Below are positions 1-9,489 of a stretch of DNA of 20,710 nt, piece by piece (position 1 is the stretch's first letter; each line of letters opens with the position of its first letter). Below the pieces are notes generated by a model, which was not told the DNA's origin, did not search any database, and saw only the letters and a list, made by a program, of their open reading frames with translations. A program made the translations under genes and the position numbers. The stretch comes from Dunaliella salina (Eukaryota > Chlorophyta > Chlorophyceae > Chlamydomonadales > Dunaliellaceae): NCBI GenBank assembly GCA_002284615.2, contig MU070241.1:29916-50625 (forward strand), in the 5' to 3' direction.

Positions 1-70
<70 letters not shown>
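1..70. repeat. (CA)n microsatellite, cut by the window edge
   Basis: At least 35 uninterrupted CA units. The tract ends 12 bases before the first visible GOGAT exon, so it lies at the 3' end of an intron, where a polypyrimidine tract would normally sit. Its true length is unknown because the window starts inside it. Confidence 0.97.
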
Positions 71-72
<2 letters not shown>

Positions 73-82
73 GCTTTTATAG

Positions 83-157
83 GTGCGTGCCGACCTCGCC
101 AGGCTGGGCTACAGGTCGATGGATGAGATCATCGGCCGGGCTGATTTGTTGCGGCAG
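83..157 (+). CDS. GOGAT exon a (first visible)
   Basis: 25 codons between acceptor ...tttatag and donor gtgagc. It encodes a segment ending GRADLLRQ, which matches the GR(T/A)DLLR motif just before the GXGXG domain of glutamate synthases. It is in phase 0 at both ends. Confidence 0.88.
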
Positions 158-463
158 GTGAGCTGCCAGCCTTCGCACACACAGCAATTTACAACCCCCT
201 GCTACTTGGGTTGAGTCGCAAGAGCATTGCGATCTACGACCTCCTGTTGCATGGGTCCCGGTATGTGCAAGTTAAATAGGTATCTCTGCAGATATGAGTC
301 ATGCGGGCGCAAGCATTTGTTGCGCACAACACATCCAACAGTGCCAGGGGACTTTCTGCATCTGCATGCATGTACAAAGACAGAATCGATGGCAGACACA
401 TGCAAAATGTATTGCACTTGTCAAAGGCAAGCGCAAGCATAAAAAATTGTGCCAACTAGCGCG

Positions 464-520
<57 letters not shown>

Positions 521-3500
521 TGGACGCAGCGTCAAGACCTGAAGCTGTCCAAGACTGCTGGCTTGGACCTGTCCTACCTCACCACCTATGCTGGACCCTG
601 CGGTCTGTCCAGCGAGCGTATCCAACAAGCAGCACACTCTAATGGCCCGCAGCTGGACGATGAGATCCTGGCTGACCCAGAGGTCATGGTGGGTCACCTC
701 TCAGAAACGTTTCGCAGTTAACTGGTTGATCAAACCAGGCAACAGGCATTGCAGCCCTCAGCTTGAGAAGTAGGTACTTGCTGACCTAAGAACGCTGGGA
801 ATGCTTAAGTAATTGGCAAAGCCTGCACTGAGCAAGCAGCACACTCACTTAAACTTAACTGAGTTGGGTGAGAAGATTCTGGCTGACCCAGAAATCATGG
901 TGGGACGTCAACTACAAGATTGTTTCTGTGGTGGGAAGGTAAAAGGTGAAAGGTTCAGGGAGCGGAATGCAGCATGCGTCTCCTGTTGTGGCATAGTTTG
1001 AGTGGTTTTGTGCATTCATTAAACACTTCGTGCCGAAAGGTTGCATAGGGAGATGCGTGCTGCCTTTCACTTGGTTTGTGTGTGAGGTATGAGGTGTTCT
1101 GGTGAGAGATGTAGGAAATATTGCCAGTTACATCTGTGAAACCTCCTGAGAGCTGTATGCAAAAAACCTGCAGTGGTGTCGCAGCACCACAAGCAGCGCT
1201 TTTTCCAACGTTGTTCCTGAGACTGTCCTTGGTTTTAGTTGCTTGACCACTGCATTCCTTTTCGCATTTCCCCTTGGTTTTTAAAAACGATTGTGTTGCC
1301 TGCCAGGGAGAACCTTTAATCTTACTGATGCTGGTCAGGGTCCAAGGATGGTCACTGCAAGACAGTTTTGAAAAATAAGTGCCTCATTGGAGATACAGCA
1401 AGGAATTCTACTGCACTTATGTTCATGTTTTTCTGCCTTTCCTGAGGGCACTTCTGGATGTCACGACCTGTAGAACTAAAATTGGCTTCCCTGGACAAGA
1501 TGCAACACATTGATTGAAATGTCACACCTGCAGGATGCCATCAAGAATGATAAGACCGTGAAGAAGAGTGTGGGCATTGTGAATGTTGACCGCTCTGCGC
1601 TTGCGCGTGTATCGGGCGCCATTGCTAAGCAGCATGGCAACTCCGGCTTCCTGGGCAGCCTGCACATGCAGCTGCAAGGGTCTGCAGGACAGTCTTTCGC
1701 CTGCTTCAACATCCAGGTGTGTTGGTGGGTGCAATAACCATCACAAGCCTGCTTTACTTTCCAGATGTGTGGGTGGGCACATGCAACTGCAAGGGTCTGC
1801 AGCACAATCTTTGACCTACTTCAATACCCAGGTGTGTGTGGGGGTGGGCACATGCAGCTGCATGGGTCTTGTGGCAGTCGTTCGCTTGCTTCAATGTCCA
1901 GGTGTGTGTGTGTTCCCGCGTCTGTAGGTAGGCGGAGGTTTGTGTGGGTGTGTGCTCAGGTGTTCTCTGTCCCGACCAGCATCGGACTCGTTGCACAAAG
2001 GTGGATGCACTGCTGATTGTATCCGCGTTCAATGCGATGAGCCCGATGCTGCTGAGGGCAGAGAACACGAGCTAGGTCCTTGTTCATAAGGACAGATGTG
2101 CTGACCATGATTCTGTCGAAGGGCTGAAGTGAGTTTCACTCCACTGTAGCGTGCCCCTGAAGGGAAGCCTTTTTCCAGCAGTGGGTGTTGGATGCCATTG
2201 CTTGCTGACTGCGCAGCTAGCTTTCCTTGTGCTGCTTTCCTTGAGTTTCGCCTTTTGGGTGGGTGGATGTCAGTGTTTGTTGGCTGCATGCATAGCTAGC
2301 TTCCCTGTGCTGCTGAGAACAAGTTCTGAGCTCGATTTTGGCGGATGCCATTGTTTGCTGACTGTGAAGTGATTAAGCCAAAGCTCACTTCCCTGTGCTG
2401 CCCATCCAGGGCTATCCTGGTGTGGTGTCTTAGCGGTAGCTGAGGCTGCTCTTCCTTGGTGTGGTGCATGCAGGGTATGGAGGTGCACCTTGTGGGTGAG
2501 GCCAACGACTATGTTGGCAAGAGTATGAGCGGTGGCAACATCTCCATCGTGCCCCCTCCCAACTCCAGCTTCCAGGTGAGGGAAGAAAGAGCAGAGCTCC
2601 AAACACTGCCTGGCTTTGCCCGATTTGCAGAGCATGTGCAAAAATCAAATACTGTGGTGATTTTGGGGGGAATCCTTCCCTTCATCTGAGGCTGCTCTGT
2701 CTGAGATTGCAGGCAAGGTTGCCTCAGGTACAGGGAGCACGATAGCTTCCAAGCAATGGAACTCCCTGTGCCTGAGTTGCCAGGTTGGGATGCAGCACCT
2801 CCTATTGTACACTGTTCTCTTCATACCTTACCTCTTGCTGCTCCCCGCATTTGCTGTTGGTTTTGACAGCCTGAGACAGCCAGCTTGGCAGGCAACACCT
2901 GCTTATACGGCGCCACTGGTGGCCGCTTGTTTTTGAACGGCCGGTGCGGTGAGCGCTTTGCTGTGCGCAACTCGATGGCGGAGGCTGTGATCGAGGGCGC
3001 TGGTGACCACTGCTGCGAATACATGACTGGCGGTACAGTGGTGAGTGGCTAGAGGGACATGTGTACTTCGGTTTGCGAGGCAAGACCTGATCCTGAACTA
3101 CTTTGCACGTGCTATGAACACAGAGTTCATTCAACTTAGGAACGTCCAAAAGTGTGATGTTCGTTGACCAATGGCTGGGCTTTCTTCAGTGAGTTGTGTT
3201 GTTCAGTGAGTTTCGTGTTTTTTATGCATCTGTGTTCTCTTTGATGGTGTGCAGGGCCAGTATGTTGAGCACTAAGTGAAAATCTTCGGGTTTGATTTTC
3301 TGGACTCCTGCAAAGAATGCGGCATTGGCACAGTAATACTAATTTCGCCAGGAAGCGGATCAAGTCGCACTTGCTGCAGGGCCTTCAGGAAAATGTGTAC
3401 TCAATCTGGTACATGTGTGTCGCAGAGCGAGTGCACATCTTCCAGAAAGTGCTGCGACAAGCATGTTTCGATTTGCTAAGCGAGTGTGAGCCCTAGGTGG

Positions 3501-3666
3501 TGTTTGCTATGTACCCTCCTCAGATGATGACTGATAGCTCCAGAGTCCAGTGGAGTGGCTGGGATGTCATCTCTAATCGGAAGAAGTTGCTCCCTCGTTC
3601 GCTAGCAGTTGTAGCGCTGTCACACAAAGACAGTGACTGCACCCGTCTGTCACAGGATTGGCTGCG

Positions 3667-3758
<92 letters not shown>

Positions 3759-6700
3759 GCGCTTGGGCCTGTGGGCCGCAACGTGGCTGCGGGTATGACA
3801 GGGGGCCTGGGCTTCTTCTTGGATGAGGAGGGCGACTTCTGTGACAAAGTGGGTGCACTTCGTGCCTAGGTGATTCTGGTCTGGCTGCTACAATGAGAGG
3901 TTGATCTCTGACTCTGCCTACTTCAAGCATGGGTTCAATGGGAAATTGTGTACGGCAGAGAGCTCCTTGGTACGGCAAACAACACCATGCTCAACAACTC
4001 CACGCCGTGGTTCAACGTGCACCTTAGAGCCGATGCTTTGACCATTCATTCTTAAATCCTCCCTATAGGTCAAGCGGAATAGACCTCTGCAGTGATTGAA
4101 AGAACCATGAATGCTGCTCCAGCACTTGAGGGCACGCTCATCCATGAAGGTCCTTGCCCACAACAACAAAAACAGCTTTTCAGTGCTGATGGAGAGCAGG
4201 TGCATAGCCGCAAACTCGAACACACAGGAGCTTCGCTACCTTGCTGATAAGAGGATAGACTGGTTACAGAGGAGTAGTTTGAGGGAAATCTGAGGTTACT
4301 GAAAGAAGGTTTTCAGGTGAGATCTTGCAAGGTCACTACAACTGTTCCTTGACCTCTTTAACTTTGTAACAATCACACCTCCTCCTCCTAAGGAGCGTCT
4401 TTGCGACCTACTTAGACAATAAATCGCTGAATGTCGATGTTTGCAGAACATGAGAGGCATGTGAAGTTCACAGAAGGTCGAGTTCCAGTTTGTAATTGCA
4501 CATCACCGCACACAAGCAGTTGACAAATCTCAATCCCCTACTTATTTTTGCTCTGCTGCAGGTGAACACTGAGATTGTAGCCATCCAGAAGGTTATCACT
4601 AGCGCTGGCGCTTTGCACTTGAGAGAGCTCATCCAGGTGAGACTGGGGTCAACCTTCGACACCCATGCTGCTTCTTGGCAGCTTGGATGGGCAGTTTGAC
4701 TAGCTGTCCAGGCCAACAGGGATTCAGCAGCTACCAGAAACTTGAGACACCTTGTATCCAGCATGAACTTCATGAATGTACTTGTTTTGCTCCAGTTTGC
4801 AACTCTTTGTTGATCCATGTGCACTTGTTAATTCTGATGACTTGCGATTCCATGGTGTGGTTGGAGGCATGAGAGAGGGTGCACTTGCCAAGTGATTATC
4901 CATGCTGCCCCTGTCCCCCAGCCCATCCATGGAATCCCTGTCCCCATTGTAAGGGTGAAGCTCTCTCTCTCTCTCTCTTGAGTGTGTTAGGGATCACTGT
5001 GGTGTATGAAAGCTTCACTCAATGCGTGGGTATAGAGTTCTCAGAAAACGACGAGCAGTATGTTGCTAGCCCAACCACGTGCTTTCTCACTTATACATGC
5101 GCGCGCGCACGCATTATTCCTTACCCCTTGCGCAGGCGCATGTTGACCGGACTGGCAGCTCCAAGGGCAAGGCTGTGCTTGACAACTGGGATGAGATGCT
5201 GCCCAAGTTCTGGCAGCTGGTGCCCCCTGCAGAGAAGAACACACCTGAGGTAGGTGTTGTGAAAAGCTGGTGGTCTACGATGCAGCAATTTGCCTGGAAG
5301 AGGTACGTTCCTCAGAGAGGCAAACATGCCTGAGGTAGCAAGGGGCATGAGCTGGTGGTTTGAGATGCTGCCCTGTTCCTTGCTGCTGGTGCCCCCTGCG
5401 CAGAAGAATATGCCAGAGAGTTTATGAATTTCCTGGTCTTCCAGAGCCTCCTTATTTTTAATGACTGATGAAGTACTGGAGGTTTCATAAGGTCTGGGGG
5501 TGCCCAAGAGACAAAACAATTTCTTGGGTCCACCCGACGAGCCTTTCCAAAATTTCAAATTTGGGAATTGAAAGAAAGGTCACATCCTTGAGTGTTGCCC
5601 TTAAGCAATCATGTCGCAGGTAACAGAGAGGAGGCAATTCAGGTGACAATTCTGTGAAGTTTTGTGTCTCCACCTTCTTTGGTATGCATCTCTTAGTCAT
5701 TAACTTGTATGCATATATGTCTGCACAATCGCTAATTGGGACTCCAAGAAGGGGGTTGTATTAAGCGAATGTGCAGGCACATGCATTCAAGTTTCTGTAC
5801 GGTATCTGCATATGCATACATGCGTGTAAATGTGGGGTTGCTCATGGCTGCTCACCACATTCAATTGCTGCACTGATTCATTACTTATTGTTCGTGGGCT
5901 GCGGAAATATATCAGCAAAAATCCAAGAAGTGTTTGAAGGGGTGTGGGAGGCAGACCTTCATGGCAGTCATTGCTATGGTACTTTGTTGCAGCAGTACAG
6001 ATTGCCTTTTTGCAGCTGTACTTCCTGTTGGTCGAGTGGCTGGACCGTTGAGAGGCATACACTCCCGGCCGGGAGGAAGTGGGTGTGCGTATTCTGCATC
6101 TTATTGCCACCCTTTCCCTATCTAGCAAACATCATGCTCAATTTTTAAGCCCTGTTTTAATTTTTAATTTTTTTAGTTTTTTTAAAATTTTTAAAATTTT
6201 TTAATCACACCTTGGTTCCTTGGGCAAGTAGGATCCTGCGCTTAGCAGGTCTGCAACCTGTAAATTTGCACCTAGGAGCCTGAAGGAGTTGCCCTTGGTA
6301 TGTAGTGCAAATTTGAAGCACCTCTAAACAGGCCTCCGCGCGCCTAGCTGTTTTTGGTAAAAGGTTGTCAGGAGGGTTCTCAGGCAGCCTGGGGCCTACC
6401 CCCTTGCTTAAGCATTAGGGTTCGCCTTGCAGGTAGAGACCACTCTGCACGAAAAGGTGTGGAGGTGAAGTGACTCACAAGGGGTGAGTTATAGTGACTG
6501 AGTGCAGGCAGTTAGGGCAACAGGCCTCTTCTCCCCCTCCCTTCTCCCTGTACGTTGTTTGTCTTGAATGGGATGTTAACAAAGCTAGGATGTCAAATCC
6601 CCCAAGACGATTTAAAAGTCCCACATAGCTGAAAGTGCAGGTGATGCCTTGCTCCTTCTCCTTGAAAACCTTCGCAAAAGCTTCGCATTGCTTTTGGCTG

Positions 6701-6769
6701 ATGCAGGTGAACCCTGATGTCCTGCCTGCACCACAGGCTGCTGCTGGTAAGGCAGCTGTTAGCGCTTGA
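83..6769 (+). CDS. Ferredoxin-dependent glutamate synthase, C-terminal part (nine exons)
   Basis: Exons join 83-157, 530-688, 1534-1716, 2474-2575, 2870-3040, 3756-3848, 4562-4636, 5136-5249 and 6707-6769, giving 344 codons and a stop; the 5' part lies outside the window. Fd-GOGAT makes two glutamates from glutamine and 2-oxoglutarate using reduced ferredoxin, normally in the plastid. The visible part is the linker after the FMN/Fe-S synthase domain plus the GXGXG right-handed beta-helix domain. Diagnostic stretches are [86 protein letters not shown] and FWQLVPP. The protein stops soon after FWQLVPP and has no FAD/NAD small-subunit domain, which argues for the Fd type over plant NADH-GOGAT; the HCCEYMTGG cysteine pair also fits. 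Every exon is flanked by AG/GT and is a multiple of three. FMN and Fe-S residues cannot be checked here. Confidence 0.93.
158..529 (+). other. GOGAT intron with (CA)n close to the acceptor
   Basis: Starts gtgagc and ends ggacgcag. It contains a 51-base (CA)n tract at 466-516, only 13 bases from the next exon. Nothing else was recognised in the first 300 bases. Confidence 0.85.
466..516. repeat. (CA)n microsatellite in GOGAT intron
   Basis: About 25 uninterrupted CA units immediately upstream of an intron acceptor. Confidence 0.97.
530..688 (+). CDS. GOGAT exon b
   Basis: 53 codons between ...ggacgcag and gtgggt. It encodes [19 protein letters not shown] and [18 protein letters not shown], the conserved linker leading into the GXGXG domain. 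A decayed copy of its last ~60 bases plus donor lies at 833-906. Confidence 0.9.
833..906 (+). repeat. Decayed copy of the 3' end of GOGAT exon b plus donor
   Basis: Matches 626-695: caagcagcacactc is shared, then a diverged middle, then ctggctgacccaga.atcatg followed by gtggg. The copy still reads ILADPEIM against ILADPEVM in the true exon and keeps a GT after ATG. It lies inside the following intron (689-1533), about 207 bases downstream of the original. No acceptor-bounded exon is evident, so it is probably not translated. Confidence 0.85.
907..1533 (+). other. Remainder of the GOGAT intron after exon b
   Basis: The intron runs 689-1533 and ends cacacctgcag. Apart from the exon copy at 833-906, no gene, repeat or RNA was recognised here. 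Confidence 0.7.
1534..1716 (+). CDS. GOGAT exon c
   Basis: 61 codons between cacacctgcag and gtgtgt. It encodes [20 protein letters not shown] and [13 protein letters not shown], the start of the GXGXG beta-helix. Its 3' end and donor are copied several times in the following intron. Confidence 0.93.
1746..1912 (+). repeat. Tandem copies of the 3' end of GOGAT exon c plus donor
   Basis: The source is about 1664-1733. A partial copy lies at about 1746-1780 (gcctgctttactttccag then atgtgtgggtggg). A fuller copy at 1777-1840 still encodes [18 protein letters not shown], against [18 protein letters not shown] in the exon, and ends cccag|gtgtgt. A third at 1847-1912 has lost one base and so shifts frame, but still ends tccag|gtgtgt. 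Confidence 0.88.
2190..2405 (+). repeat. Three ~75-78-bp tandem units in GOGAT intron
   Basis: Units begin at about 2190, 2265 and 2343 with ggatg(c/t)ca(t/g)tg(c/t)ttg(c/t)tg(a/g)ctg and each carries a ctttcc/cttccc..gtgctgc block. I see no similarity to the flanking exons. They fill the 3' part of the intron at 1717-2473. Confidence 0.75.
2474..2575 (+). CDS. GOGAT exon d
   Basis: 34 codons between gtgcatgcag and gtgagg. It encodes [20 protein letters not shown], a core GXGXG stretch, joining directly onto FNIQ of the previous exon. Confidence 0.93.
2870..3040 (+). CDS. GOGAT exon e
   Basis: 57 codons between ggttttgacag and gtgagt. It encodes [31 protein letters not shown] and [13 protein letters not shown], the most conserved part of the beta-helix domain. 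Confidence 0.95.
3317..3496 (+). other. Unexplained open frame inside a GOGAT intron
   Basis: A frame from an ATG to a TAG reads, in part, [20 protein letters not shown] and later [20 protein letters not shown]. The composition looks protein-like, but I recognise no family. It sits in the intron at 3041-3755 without clear splice sites. It could be a transposon remnant or chance. Confidence 0.25.
3669..3754. repeat. (CA)43 microsatellite that forms the intron acceptor
   Basis: 43 uninterrupted CA units. The last CA plus one G makes the acceptor cag directly before exon f at 3756, so no pyrimidine tract separates repeat and exon. Confidence 0.97.
3756..3848 (+). CDS. GOGAT exon f
   Basis: 31 codons running [20 protein letters not shown] and on to a DEEG turn, then donor gtgggt. 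This is the [11 protein letters not shown] glycine-rich turn of the GXGXG domain. Confidence 0.93.
3849..4561 (+). other. GOGAT intron, nothing recognised
   Basis: Starts gtgggt and ends ctctgctgcag. I see no repeat, ORF with family signature or RNA gene in it. Confidence 0.75.
4562..4636 (+). CDS. GOGAT exon g
   Basis: 25 codons, [20 protein letters not shown] and on to RELIQ, then donor gtgaga. It matches the VN.EIV.IQRV...G...L..LI segment of glutamate synthases. Confidence 0.9.
4637..5135 (+). other. GOGAT intron with a short (CT)9 tract
   Basis: Starts gtgaga and ends ccttgcgcag. A (CT)n run lies at 4961-4978. Nothing else was recognised. Confidence 0.75.
5136..5249 (+). CDS. GOGAT exon h
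   Basis: 38 codons from [18 protein letters not shown] to [18 protein letters not shown], then donor gtaggt. It matches the H...TGS..a..iL..W....FW.V.P sequence close to the C terminus of glutamate synthases. Confidence 0.93.
5244..5427 (+). repeat. Decayed ~85-bp tandem duplications of the 3' end of GOGAT exon h plus donor
   Basis: cctgaggtag at 5244 recurs at 5329. gctggtggt(c/t)t..gatgc.gc is shared by about 5270-5286 and 5350-5372. The exon string gagatgctgccc...ctggtgccccctgc.agaagaa (about 5193-5240) recurs at about 5362-5410. The copies carry many substitutions, so the duplication is old, but the donor-like GT after cctgag is kept. Confidence 0.8.
5428..6706 (+). other. Rest of the last GOGAT intron
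   Basis: Ends ttttggctgatgcag. It contains a T/A-rich block at about 6153-6204 made of runs of T and TTTAAAATTTTTAAAA. No gene was recognised in the rest. Confidence 0.7.
6707..6769 (+). CDS. GOGAT terminal exon
   Basis: 20 codons and TGA after acceptor gctgatgcag. It encodes [10 protein letters not shown] followed by an Ala/Gly-rich tail. It was chosen because it joins in frame to ...KNTPE and gives the short divergent tail expected for Fd-GOGAT. There is little homology to lean on, so another downstream exon is possible. Confidence 0.7.
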   Translation: MNPDVLPAPQAAAGKAAVSA

Positions 6770-7256
6770 GTAACGTTGCTGTCAGTGATCGGGTGCACCT
6801 GTGGTGAGGCTGATCATTAGTTTGTATCTCCAATAGTGGTTGTTGGGGAAAAACAAAGGGCTGAGTGTGGTCACGACTCCCAGGAATAATGTCAAAATGA
6901 CCGTTTGACGTGTGTTGCGGGGCAGCGAGCGCTGTGCAGCAAACATGTTGCCTGTTTGTGCTGCTGCTGACATGCAGTAGGGAATTTGTTTTCCTTGTCC
7001 CAGTTTGAGTTTGGCTTATTTCCTGGCTAACTGAAGAGAACGCAATCTGGAGTGATGAAAGCTATTGAGAGCAACTGTTCTAGTTCTAATATTTGTTTTT
7101 GCATTCAGGAATTACCATGTTGCTTCCTGTTTGCCCCGACAGGGTGCTGCTTGTTGACTTGAGGGGCATTTATTCGTTTGACGGTTGCACAAATAGGAAA
7201 CGCTTCCAGTTTCAATGTTCTCCCCTAATTTATTTGAATTATTAAACTTCTCATCT

Positions 7257-7261
7257 TGTAA
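7257..7261 (+). terminator. Possible GOGAT poly(A) signal TGTAA
   Basis: The first TGTAA I find downstream of the GOGAT stop, about 490 bases away. TGTAA is the established poly(A) signal in chlorophycean algae. Other TGTAA copies follow at about 7306 and 7433, so the exact cleavage site is uncertain. Confidence 0.4.
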
Positions 7262-8208
7262 CATCCCTTCACTTGATTTTCACATGCTGCTTTTCTCGGC
7301 ATTTGTGTAAAATGTGGGGATGGCCTCTTACAACTGCAGACAGTTTTTCCTTGGCATGGTGGAAACACGTCAAAAAATCATTCAGGCACTGGGAACATAA
7401 ATCGGTTGTGCACATGTGTTAGGAAAACATTTTGTAAGGTACATAACACTAAAGAAAAGGAGAAACCACTCTGGCACAAAAAATCCTCCCTACATCAATT
7501 AGTTTAAGAAAAGGAGTGACATTGGTGCATAGACCGTATGAACCCCACCACAGAGTTCAGGTTGAGAGAAGCATGAGAAAGAGAACAGCAGCAGAGGTAA
7601 GGTTACATTGCTATATCCACCTACCAAGGGCAGCTGAGTGGAAACAGAGGTCTGGAACCAGACCTGGCCTGAGAAGCTCAACTCACAAACTTGAACTGGA
7701 AAGTTGATAACAAATCACGACTGTACTGGTCTGGTGATTGATGGAACTGTGCGAGACGAATATTGTTGGATCAAAAAGCTCAAATGCAACAGGGAGTAAG
7801 GACATCTGAAAGGCGGGAGTTCCAGACCTCCAACAGCAAGCAAAGTCAGCACGAACAGCCTGATTCTGGAATGTGATTATTCAGGGTCAGGTTTACAGAT
7901 TTACGTGGGGGGGCCTTCAGCCAGAGTGCTCGGGTGATCAGTCTGTGACTAATCCTTGCAAGCCATCATAACGTCCGAGCTCAGAAGCCAAAAAAAAGAG
8001 CTCTTTGTTATGTATTGAGGGTTAAAATTCCTCCTAGAAAACTCACGCCCTAACGAATTTGTGTGCGATGTTGACATGGCTACTTCAGGACAAGGTGGGA
8101 ACCACCCCACTGTCTTAGTGGAAAGGATTGGTGGAAAGTTACGTTTATGATGTCTGAAAGTTAGAATTTCCGACCCATGTCCAGGAGTCGACAGAAGGGC
8201 CTCCTCCC
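7262..8208. other. Intergenic stretch, no gene recognised
   Basis: No coding frame with recognisable motifs on either strand. The only structure noted is a near-perfect palindrome at 7648-7665, AGGTCTGG-AA-CCAGACCT. Confidence 0.65.
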
Positions 8209-8515
8209 TCCAAATCGGACCAATGTAAATTCAGGATTGATATGCAGGATCGCTTTATGACTAATCTAATAACAAGATTATCAAATCAGAACACAGCTTC
8301 CTCACAAACCTCCAAATTTAACCGTTTAGGATCCAGGATTTGGGGCGCAAAATCGCTTCATGAATAACCCAATACCGAGATCGTAAGATCAGAAAGCCCA
8401 TGTGCACTACTCGTCCAAATTGGACCGGCCATTCAGGACATTTGAGACGCACAATCGCTTTGTGGATGATTGACCATGATCAAAATCAAAATGGCACTGC
8501 ACGATTGGAACGGAG
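8209..8515. repeat. Three ~102-bp tandem units
   Basis: Units start with tccaaat at 8209, 8311 and 8414, spaced 102 and 103 bases. Shared landmarks are tccaaat..gacc, ttcaggat or tccaggat, (g/c)a..atcgctt..tga, and a following aatcagaa/gatcagaa. Divergence is substantial. Coding capacity is not supported. Confidence 0.75.
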
Positions 8516-8570
8516 CTTTGCACACCCTAGCTCAGCAGGACCAGGGTGCAGCTGCTCAAGTGGTGGTCCT

Positions 8571-8647
8571 GCCTGTTTTTATGCCTTTAGACAGCCTGCC
8601 TGTTTTTGCCTTTAGGCAACTTGCCTGTTTTTGCCTTTAGGCAACAG
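8571..8647. repeat. Three ~25-bp tandem units containing near-palindromes
   Basis: Units at 8571-8597, 8598-8622 and 8623-8647: gcctgtttttgcctttaggc plus aactt or aacag, the first one diverged. The core ttgcctttaggcaa is an imperfect palindrome. Confidence 0.85.
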
Positions 8648-9489
8648 CATGTACATTAGTACTGACTCACATTCTTGGTAATACATTCCAATCATCTTCT
8701 TACATTCCTACCATGTACGCAACTGATCCCCTCAGCAGCACGAACCAGTTAAAATTTTTAAAAGAGACCTTCAGCCGAATTGTTTGTGAATCAGCTTCCA
8801 TGTTGTTGTGGGCCAGCAAACGATGAGTCCAGAGCTTGTACATGAGAAGGAAGAGTCCTTGTCCAGTTGCAACAGGAAATCAAACGCTTTAACGTATCAT
8901 CGCTGCTGCAAGAAAGGTTCTCAGCAAAGGGAACCCTGCGATATGGCAGTGTGGGAGTAACTCACTTTTTGCAGACACCTGTTCATTTGATGTGTAGTCC
9001 CTTGGTAAGGTTTACAAGGTTCGCAATAGGATATGAAGCCTTCAGCCACTCAGTCTGGCTGCTCAGCTTATGAAGTAAGAAGTCTGCAGTATACTGAAGA
9101 AGGACCTGGAAGGCACCGCCATCACACACACTGACTCCAGATAGCAGGTGAAAGAAAAATCACAGCACCAACTGTAAGAGCACAAATGAGAGTCCAAAGA
9201 CTTCGGTGAAGTCTTGAGCTTGCTACCCTGGCCCTTTCTGGACACAGTTTACAAGGCGGCCTCCGAACAAGACTGCTAGCATGTTCGTAAAAAAGAAAAA
9301 TTCGAGATGCAAGGAGAAAAGCCTTTTGTTGCTTTAGCCATGAAACAAAAAAAAAAAAGAAAACTACGAATGCAGAGAAGCTATTCCCATATTGTTTCAG
9401 GAAAAGGTGTAACGATTCAGGTTAGAAGAGAACAGTGGCATTCGACCATCGATCATGGCCAGGTCCTTGTGGCCCAGCCAACCAACCAT
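8648..9489. other. Stretch with no recognised gene
   Basis: A short + frame at about 8867-9073 reads QQEIKRFNVSSLLQERFSAK, but it matches no family I know and has no supporting splice signals. Nothing else was seen. Confidence 0.5.

Noticed and set aside
449..540. Open frames translating (CA)n as His-Thr or Cys-Val runs, here and at 3633-3869, 17942-18463 and 20334-20708
   Set aside because: These are microsatellites read through; real coding parts start only at the exon acceptors.
83..6769. NADH-dependent glutamate synthase
   Set aside because: The frame ends about 24 codons after FWQLVPP with no FAD/NAD small-subunit region; HCCEYMTGG is also Fd-like. An undetected further exon would reopen the question.
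7499..7707. Short ORFs on both strands downstream of GOGAT
   Set aside because: No recognisable motifs, no splice context and overlapping opposite frames; likely chance.
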